A DNA stretch of 64,000 nt from Moringa oleifera. Lineage: Eukaryota; Streptophyta; Magnoliopsida; Brassicales; Moringaceae. The DNA is taken from positions 868,001 through 932,000 of the forward strand of contig JAJFZO010000407.1 of the NCBI GenBank assembly GCA_021397835.1, read 5' to 3'. The translations under genes were made by a program, and so were the position numbers. The notes beneath the pieces were generated by a model that saw nothing but the letters and a program-made list of their open reading frames with translations, did no database searches and was not told the DNA's origin. This document shows positions 57,114 through 64,000 of this stretch, in pieces (position 1 is the stretch's first letter; the number at the start of each line of letters is the position of its first letter).

Positions 57114-60100
57114 GTTAAGTATGTGTGGAGAAAAATTTACCAAAAAGAATATTTTAAAATTTTTACAAATGAAATCATTAAGTTTGACAGTACAAATTAT
57201 ACATTCTAAAGAATACAAATAGAAGATTATTTATATGAGAAAAACTGCATGAACCACTTTTAGTCAAAAGCCTAAAAAAATTTGAGAAAATGATTGAGAT
57301 CTCCTTGATAAACAGGTGTTAGGAGTTATTCGGCTTTCATTGTCAAAGAATGTTGCTCATAATGTGGTGAAGGAGAAAATAACTGAAAGTCTAATGAAGG
57401 TACTATCGGATATATATGAAAAACCTTCAACAAATGGTAAGTTTTTTCTCATGAAAAAGCTATTTCACTTGAAAATTGGTGAAAGTAATTATGTGGCAAC
57501 TCATCTTAATGAGTTTAATGTTATTATCAATAGTTATCTTTTGTAGAGATTGACTTTGATGATGAGATGCATGTCCTCATACTTTTGACACCACTACCAA
57601 ATTAAGAGTCCATAAGGGCAATGATTAGTAATTCTGTTAAGAGTTCAAAATTAAACTTCAATGATGTTCGTGATCAAATTTTTACAGAGGAGATTCAGAG
57701 AATTGATTCGAGTGAAACATCAATTTCAAATTTTGCACTAAATGTTGAAAATAAGGAAAAAGAAAGTGACAGAAATTATAATTTCAATAAAGATAAATCT
57801 AAGTCAAGAAATGGAAAAAGCAAATCTAGATTTGGAAGAAATCTAGAATGCTGAAATATTGGAAAAAAAGACCACATGAAGAAAGATTGTCGATCACTGA
57901 AGAAAAAGAGTAAGAATAAAGACAATACCGCAAATACTATCACAAATGAGGTAAATGATGCATTACTTTTGGCTATCAATAATCTTCTTAAGTCTTCGAT
58001 TTTAGACTGGGGTGTCTTTTCATGCCATTACACATAGCAAAATAATGAACGATTACATTGTTGATACTTTTGAAAGGGTTTATCTTATTGATGTAGGACC
58101 TGTTGATATTAGTGGTATGGGTAATATTAAATTAAAGATGCCAAATGGGAATAATAAAGGGCACAAAGTGATTTTTAATGACAATATCTGAAAAGTCACC
58201 AAAGGTGCCATGGTCATTGCTAAAAGGAGTAAAACTGAAACTCTTTATATTGAACTTAAGTTGCAAGGATACAGTGGTTGTTATTGATACTAGTATAAAC
58301 TCTGATTTATGGCATTGCAGACTTGGGCACATGAGTGAAAAGGGAATGAAGGTCATGGTGGCAAATGGTAATTTGCCAGATTTTAAATTAGAGCACAAAT
58401 ATATCTGCATCCTTGGCAAACAGAAAAAGGTTAGCTTTTTCAAAGTAGAAAAGTAGTTGAAGTAAGAAAAATTAGAGTTAGGTTATACAAATGTATGGGA
58501 GCCTTAAACTGTGAAATCTCTCGAGGGAGCTAGCTACTATATGACTTTTATTGATGAGTTAACCAGAAAGGTATTGATTTATTTTTTTTAAGAGTAAATC
58601 TGATGTGTTTGATGCTTTCAGGAAATGGAAACCAATCTTAAGATTAAGTGTTTCATATCTGATAATGGTGAAAAATACAGTGATGAGAATTTTAAACAGT
58701 TTTGTACTAATAATGGGATTAAGATGGAGATGACTATTCCAGGGACACCTTAGCAAAATGTATTGCAAACAGAATGAACAGGCCATTGAATGAGCATGCA
58801 AGAAGCATGAGAACGAATACATGGTTGCCTAAGACATTTCAGGTATGTGCAGTTAACACTGCAGCCTATCTGATCAATAAGGATCCTCTAGTTTCTTTGG
58901 ATTATAGAATACCCGAGGAGGTTTGGATTGGTAAAAAAGTAAATTTAAGAATATTTGTTGCCTATTTTATGTCCATATTAATGCTGCTGCTAGAGGTAAA
59001 CTTGATCCAAAATCAAAAAATATTTTTTTCATTGGATATAGTGACAATGAGTTTGGCTATCGTTTCTAGGATAGTCAAAACAGGAAAATCATTAAAAGCA
59101 AGGATGTAATCTTTAATAAGTAAGTTTTGTATAAGATAGTCTATGTAAGAGTTTAAAAGTAATAGATTTTAAAGTAAAAAAGCTTGAAGTAATCCACTTG
59201 AGAGATATTTTAGTGAATCAGTTGTAACAAAATACTAAGAAAGTTAAAGATGACATTGTTAAGGAAAATCAGGAAAGCATGGCTCTAAGTATGCCTCTAG
59301 TTGTAAATCCAACTACTCTTATGGTAGAAGCGAGAAGATCTTCTAGGACTATGAGACCACCATAGAGATTTTTACCACCTTTGAACTATATCTTGTTGAT
59401 TGATAGGGGTGAACCAGAAAGTTTTAATGAAGCTTTGCAGGTTGATAAATCAATCAAGTGGGTGTTAATCATGAAAGATGAGATGAATTTCTAATGAGAT
59501 GAATTCTTTAATGAGTAATCAAACATGAGAGTTGGCAGAACTATCACAAGAAAAGAAGGCCTTGCAGAATAAATAGGTTTATTAGATAAAAACAACATGA
59601 TGGTAGCAAGTGGTATAAAACAAGGTTAGTATTTAAAGGTTTTCAATAAAAAAAAGGTATTGACTACACAGAAATTTTCTCTTTAATGATTAAATTGACT
59701 ATAATAAGAACAATGCTTAGGTTTGTGGCCCAGGAAGATTTCTATATCTCATAAATAGATGTAAAAATAGTTTTCCTTCGTGGTAATTTGTAGGAAAAAA
59801 TTTACATGCATCAGCCACAAGGATTTGAAGTCAAAGGTAAAGAGAAAATGGTATGCAAACTTATGAAAAGTTTGTATGAGTTAAAACAAGCTCCTAGACA
59901 ATGGTACAAGAAGTTTGATAACTTCATGGGTGACAATGGTTTCTTAAGATGCCAAGCAGACCATTGTTGTTATGCCAAGGGGTATGATAACTCTTACATT
60001 GTACTATTGTTATTTGTTGATAATATATTAATTATTAGAGCAAATTTGTATGAGATAGAGAAATTAAAAAGTAAGATTTCAGAGAAGTTTGCTATGAAAG

Positions 60101-60771
60101 ATTTGGGTTTTATTAAACAAATCCTTGGGATAAGAATTACCAAGGAAAAAAGGATTCTCAAGCTATCTCAAAAAAAAAAAAAAAAGAAAAAAATCAACAA
60201 GATAATTGCTAGATTCAAAATGGATGGTGCCAAATTAGTAAGTACACCTTTGACTAGTCATTTCAGATTATCCAAAAGTCAGTATCTTTCAACTAATGAT
60301 GAGACTACATATATAGGCAGGGTGCTTTATGCTTCTGCTATTAGGAGTTTAGTGTATGCCACAATATGTATAAGACCAGATATAGCATATGCAGTGGGAG
60401 TTATTAGCAAGTACGTGAGTAATCCAAAAAAAAAACAATATTAAGAAGTAATTAAATGGATTTTTAGGTATTTGAAAGGTATTGCAGATTTAGCTTTGTA
60501 CTTCAGAAAAACTGATATGATTTTGTATGGTTAAGCTAATGCTGATATAGCTGGTGATATAGATAGTAAAAAAAGTACCACAAGGTATGTTTACATACTA
60601 AGTGATACTACAATCAGTCGGATGTCCAAACTATAAAAGATAGTTGCACTTTCTACTACAGAGGTTGAATATGTTGCTCTTATAGATGCAAGTAATGAGA
60701 TAACATGGTTATTATCTTTTTTGAATAAACTGACACAAGTTTTGGAAAAAGTATGTTCCATTATGTTAGCT
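57114..60771 (+). mobile_element. Ty1/Copia gag-pol segment without LTRs
   Basis: The coding order of a Tnt1-like Copia polyprotein is present on the plus strand. Gag: IIKFDSTNYTF and IEDYLYEKN near 57,174-57,240, VIRLSLSKNVAHNVVKEK at 57,316 onward, and a zinc knuckle of the CX2CX4HX4C type with losses at about 57,847-57,886. A protease remnant follows (DWGVFSCH; ISGMGNIKLKMPNG). Pre-integrase: LWHCRLGHMSEKGMK at 58,308. Integrase: YMTFIDELTRKV, MNRPLNEHARSM and INKDPLVSLDYRIPEEVW. RT: MHQPQGFEVKGKEK ... KSLYELKQAPRQWYKKFD ... FVDN for YVDD, to 60,444. RNase H: VALSTTEVEYVAL, ending at about 60,771 before the DNQSA motif. Neither LTR, PBS nor polypurine tract is present. Many stops. Confidence 0.85.
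59806..60444 (+). pseudogene. Copia reverse transcriptase, longest open piece
   Basis: This 212-codon piece contains LMKSLYELKQAPRQWYKKFD, the palm motif LLLFVDNILI (YVDD expected; the second Asp is now Asn), LGIRITKEK, an A-rich stretch that encodes eight or more Lys, then STPLTSHFRL and RPDIAYAVGV. It is part of the 57,114-60,771 segment. The loss of a catalytic Asp shows that it is inactive. Confidence 0.85.
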
Positions 60772-60860
60772 AAAAAAAAGTGAGCCACCGGTTCAAGTAC
60801 AAGATACTATCATTACTGCCTGGATAATTAGACACCCAATCCATAATCATAATGACCCAA

Positions 60861-60898
60861 TTGTAATGGTGGAGCTCTACCAACTGAGCTATATCCCC
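60861..60898 (-). pseudogene. trnA-UGC: trnA-UGC 5' exon (plastid-derived)
   Basis: The 38 nt starting GGGGATATAGCTCAGTTGG and ending TTACAA match the first exon of plastid tRNA-Ala, but the anticodon-loop side is changed (CCACCATTACAA where CCGCTCTTGCAA is expected). The second exon is absent, so no tRNA can be made. Confidence 0.85.
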
Positions 60899-60962
60899 CC
60901 GAGGTAAGTGGAGCATGCATGAAGGAGTCAGATGCTTCTTCTATTCTTTTCCTTGGTGCAGT

Positions 60963-60997
60963 TAGACCATCCTGGACTTGAACTAGAGGCCTCGCCC
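60963..60997 (-). pseudogene. trnI-GAU: trnI-GAU 3' exon (plastid-derived)
   Basis: The 35 nt GGGCGAGGCCTCTAGTTCAA, continuing to GATGGTCTA, match the second exon of plastid tRNA-Ile with a few transitions. Exon 1 is absent. Confidence 0.85.
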
Positions 60998-61110
60998 TTA
61001 AAGTAAATCATCGCACCTACGATTCAACTAATTAGGAGAGAATCAATAAATTTCTTTTTGGGAGTGATTCATCCTTCCTGAACACTTGTATTCAAATTCC
61101 CAACAACATT

Positions 61111-61620
61111 GCCCAAACTCTAAGCATACGTTCTTAGCCAGCCCAACTACTACATGCTTTGAAGTCACATATGGGTCTTCTAAGCCACCAATACATGTTA
61201 CTGAAACCACACTAGAATTGAAAAGGATACACTCTTTTTGGCCTTGAATCATCACCCTCGCAACGTGTTTGGCACCCAAGAAAGCACCAAACACATTAAC
61301 ATCCATGATTCTTTTGAAATCGGCGGTTATTTATCTTACCGATTCTTTGATACTTGCTGGCTATGCTTGCGTTATTGTACATAATATTTACGTTTTCTAG
61401 ATTTAGGGACAGCCATATTCCCAGCTTGTTTGACATGAGAGTTGCATATTACGTCATAGTGGACATAAAGATGGTTTCCTGCTAGCCAAATTGTTGGCAT
61501 AATGAGCTACCAAGGTCATCCTGGATGTCTGCAATTAGGAAGTTGGAATCATGTTGAGCAAACAGCCTTGCTGTGCTCGCTCCTATGCCACCCATGATCA
61601 GTGCCACATTCCCTTCTAGC
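61111..61620 (-). pseudogene. SDR pseudogene, N-terminal half of exon 2
   Basis: On the minus strand it starts at the conserved intron acceptor (AG at 61,622-61,621), with LEG, then a region matching VALITGG with a deletion, QHD..LIADIQDDLG, and MDVNVFGAFLGAKHVARVMI..QKECILFNSSV...YVTSKHVVVGLAKNVCLEFG (61,306-61,111). The catalytic YxxxK is still visible, but frameshifts and stops occur upstream of it. It breaks at the codons LEFG, exactly where the 56,830-57,113 half begins. The intron sequence beyond 61,622 resembles that of SDR-1 ('ggaattag...aggctgtaat'). Exon 1 was not found. Confidence 0.85.
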
Positions 61621-61629
61621 CTGCATTTG

Positions 61630-61960
61630 AAACCAAAAAGAAAAAGACTAAAAGACTAATTGCAGAAAAAAGGTCACTCTGGAATTAGTTTAAGGCTGTA
61701 ATATATCAATTATTGTTTTCTACTCTGCAAATGAGAAAATACCTCGAGATCAAATTTGCAAAACCAAATAATGAGACTAGGATTTTGTGGGTAGATGGAA
61801 ATTCAAATAAAAAAGCCAACGAAGCAAGGGACCATCAAATAAGCACTTGAACTCTAATTCTCGACTTCTAACAACAAAGTAAAATAAAAGCTCCAAACTC
61901 GCATATGTGATCAGAATAAAACAAATTAACAGTTAACATTGACTCTCAATTACTGGTAAA
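61630..61960. other. Intergenic; intron relic of SDR pseudogene
   Basis: The first roughly 90 bp match SDR-1 intron sequence; the rest shows no feature. No MATPAAKR-type exon is visible, so the pseudogene has lost its start. Confidence 0.5.
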
Positions 61961-61964
61961 TTGA

Positions 61965-62883
61965 TCAAGCATGTAACTTTCTAATTTGCTCTCTAAGAGC
62001 TGAATTAGTGGTACTATAACCCCCATCCAGAACTAGGTTAAGTCCACTAACATACTTGGACTCGTCACTGCCTAAGTACAATGCTGCCTCTGCCACATCA
62101 CTTGCATCCAACACTTTCCCTTTCAGGTTTGCGGAAGCCGAAATCACCTCTTCTGCTGCCTTCTTATCCAATCCTCCCATTGCGTCACTCAACATTCGGG
62201 TTGCTACACCAAAAGGAGAGATACAGTTAACTCTAATCCCATGCTGCCCCAGCTCCACACACAAGCTCTTAGTTAGCCCTGTAAGTGCATGCTTTGACAC
62301 GGCGTAAGCGTGGGTAGTGTCCCCAAAAGCCAGAGCTGAAACGCTTGAAGTGAAGAGAATGCTTCCTTTCTTTGCAGGAACCATCACTCGAGCCGCATGT
62401 TTCGCCCCCAAGAATGCACCGTAGACGTTCACGTCGAAGACTTCCTTGAAGTCTTGGTAGTTGATTGCTGAGATTCTTGGGTCAAGGTTGCCCGAGATGC
62501 CAGCATTGTTGAACATGATGTCTAGCCTGCCATGCTGTGAAACTGCAGTGTTCACTGCATTTTCAACATCATTTTCACTCGTAACATCACAGTGAACATA
62601 ATAGGAGCCGATTTCGGTGCAAAGAGAGTGACCAAGATCATCCTGGATGTCTGCGATAATGACCTTGGCCCCGTGTTGAACAAACAGTCTGGCCGTGCTC
62701 TCACCAATCCCGCTTGCGCCCCCTGTTATTAAGGCCACTTTGCCCTCTAACCTGCATGATTTATGAGACAAAAGTGATGTTGATACATCAACCAACAAAA
62801 AAGCTAGACTGGGGAGTCGAGTTGGCTTACCTCTTGGCAATTGGAGGAAGCGAAGAACAGGCTTTCATTGTTAATTTGGACAT
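61965..62883 (-). CDS. Short-chain dehydrogenase/reductase SDR-3 (SDR110C type)
   Basis: Exons 62,883-62,831 and 62,751-61,965, with a 79-bp GT-AG intron, give 279 residues starting MSKLTMKACSSLPPIAKR; an in-frame second ATG at 62,868 would give 274. The intron has the same AG|G position as in SDR-1 and SDR-2 but is much shorter. Motifs: TGGASGIG (27-34), Asp52 (NAD type), NNAG (99-102), Asn126, Ser153/154, Tyr167 and Lys171 (YAVSK). From memory, the Ser, Tyr and Lys positions coincide with those of secoisolariciresinol dehydrogenase. It is clearly more diverged than SDR-1 and SDR-2 (for example YYVHCDVTSENDVENAV, ALAFGDTTHAY), so it is an older paralogue. It is intact. A lignan, terpenoid or ABA-precursor alcohol is a possible substrate. 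Confidence 0.93.
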
Positions 62884-62935
62884 GGAATGTATGAGACTCT
62901 TCTTCCTGGTGAAAATTGACTTGGTGAGGTTCGGG

Positions 62936-62944
62936 TATTTAATA
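62936..62944 (-). promoter_or_regulatory. Possible TATA box of SDR-3
   Basis: TATTAAATA on the minus strand, about 53 bp before the first ATG. It is weaker than the boxes of SDR-1 and SDR-2 and not supported by a duplicate. Confidence 0.35.
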
Positions 62945-62959
62945 GCTAATTGCGTCCAT

Positions 62960-64000
62960 GCTCAGTAGCTAAAGGAAATTTGTTGCAATAAAGGGGCAAT
63001 TGAAAAAGTCCTCTCTTGAAAGGTATCCATGAAATTAGGATAATGAAGGAAAATGCTTAAAAAGTAAAGAAACCTTATCCAAGCTTCACTCTAAAGCTCC
63101 TTCGATCTTTGCATTTTGTTTTTCTTATTATTAATTAATTTTTAAAAATAAACGAGTTATAAAATTAAAATTTAATACGCATATAATGTGAACTGTGTTG
63201 ATTTTTTTTAAAAAAATATATTAATACATAATAATTTAATAAATTAATAATTATAATTTTTATTAATTTTTATATTAATATACAATAAATTATAAAAATA
63301 TATTTTTATATTTTCAAAAAAATTAATACAAATTAAAATAAATAAAAAATCCTTATCCATAGTAAAGACACCATCTGTCACACTGCAGTGATATTATTGT
63401 GGTAACCAATTAATGCTGCTCATCCTTGGTCTGCAATGACATGTTTTAAAGTCAAACACTACCCGACCGTCCAACTAACTCCAAAGCACACATATTTCGC
63501 TTGGTGGCTCCTCTTTATTGCATTTGCTAAGTTGTCTACGAACTGTGAGAACCATTATCTAATAAATGAGCTTAACGTATATGATGATGACTTGACACGG
63601 TTGTGTCAATAATGCATGACCTACACCATCCAAATCTCATAGTTGATTTAATGTATGTTTAGTGCATTTTTATCATAACCACCATTGCAAGTTCATAATA
63701 AAATTAAAAGTAAATATTAATAAAAATTTGAAACTATATTTATTTTTTATTTTAAATTTTAATATATCAATTAATAGATCAACTATATATATGATGTTTA
63801 TTTTAATTAAATTTAAATCTTGGCCTCAAAGACTATAAATAATATTGCCATATTAGGGGTATTTTTAATTAATATACTTTTATGCTCCAGTTTTAATCTC
63901 CATACTTTTGAACTAAGTTAAAAAAAAAAAAAAATCAGTTGAGATTGAATGTCTTTCATTCACCTATCATATGGATAAAATGGACATCCTATGCCTATAT
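62960..64000. other. Upstream flank of SDR-3, no gene seen
   Basis: AT-rich DNA with short poly-A and poly-T runs. No similarity to the SDR-1/SDR-2 upstream region and no open frame of interest. Confidence 0.5.

Larger units (their letters stand above)
60772..61110 (-). other. Plastid DNA insertion (trnI-trnA region, NUPT)
   Basis: On the minus strand the segment reads as chloroplast rRNA-operon spacer: the end of the trnI-GAU intron (GGAAGGATGAATCACTCCC..., to about 61,085), trnI exon 2, the spacer of about 65 bp (AAGAATAGAAGAAGCATCTG), trnA-UGC exon 1 and the first roughly 90 bp of the trnA intron (TAATGATAGTATCTTG, GAACCGGTGGCTCACTTT). Differences from the plastid sequence as I remember it are nearly all C-to-T or G-to-A, as expected after transfer to a methylated nuclear genome. 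The left edge abuts the Copia RNase H; the right edge fades between 61,085 and 61,110 into the SDR pseudogene. It is not transcribed as tRNA here. Confidence 0.85.

Noticed and set aside
57114..57180. 5' LTR of the Copia segment beginning TGTTAAG
   Set aside because: Gag-like codons begin within about 60 bp, leaving no room for an LTR and PBS, and no matching copy exists near the RNase H end.
60861..60997. Possible functional nuclear tRNA genes
   Set aside because: Only one exon of each plastid split tRNA is present, with changed stem and loop bases, inside a plastid insertion.
61965..62840. SDR-3 start inside the long open frame (MPRGKPTR...)
   Set aside because: That start is a TTG at the exon 1/intron boundary and the frame runs through the intron; the spliced model restores the AKRLEGK junction seen in SDR-1 and SDR-2.

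Overview
The window is plant nuclear DNA, AT-rich, from a eudicot. The signs are GT-AG introns, TATAAAAG promoters, plant-specific transposon families (CACTA, MULE with DUF1985/Ulp1, hAT, Gypsy and Copia LTR elements) and a plastid DNA insert carrying trnI/trnA pieces. I cannot name the species. Almost all of the sequence is decayed transposon; only three genes look intact.

Layout. 1-18.4 kb: Gypsy-type LTR, leader and ORF1 debris in both orientations; a minus-strand Gypsy pol (8.1-11.1 kb) between large inverted-repeat arms; several minisatellites; and a Copia-type solo LTR with target duplication (15,044-16,304). 18.6-22.9 kb: a locally duplicated unit holding one unrecognised 155-codon ORF. 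22.9-29.5 kb: a minus-strand SIRE/Maximus-like Copia element whose reverse transcriptase is missing and replaced by about 3 kb of foreign LTR-like sequence. 29.5-39.1 kb: one end of a CACTA element that cuts the Copia gag, then a MULE transposase (plus strand) and a DUF1985/Ulp1 gene (minus strand) between inverted GTACGATTT arrays. 42.3-46.1 kb: a hAT element with recognisable ends and an 8-bp target duplication. 46.1-51.2 kb: a DUF7745/gag-like remnant and tandem repeats.

Genes. Four short-chain dehydrogenase/reductase (SDR) units lie on the minus strand between 39.4 and 62.9 kb. Three look functional (39,367-40,454; 52,811-53,880; 61,965-62,883). Each has a short first exon, a phase-2 intron at the same AG|G position and one large second exon, and resembles the plant secoisolariciresinol dehydrogenase / xanthoxin dehydrogenase / momilactone A synthase group (SDR110C). 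The first two come from a duplication of about 2.2 kb that also copied the promoter. The fourth unit is a pseudogene cut in half by a 4-kb composite insert: a Copia gag-pol coding segment without LTRs, joined to about 310 bp of plastid trnI-trnA DNA. This composite locus is the most interesting feature. A two-exon 3' fragment of an unidentified gene lies at 55.7-56.0 kb.

The three SDR enzymes probably act on related hydroxylated secondary metabolites or hormone precursors; the sequence alone does not give the substrate. Transposon domain calls rest on motif recognition from translated frames, not on database searches.
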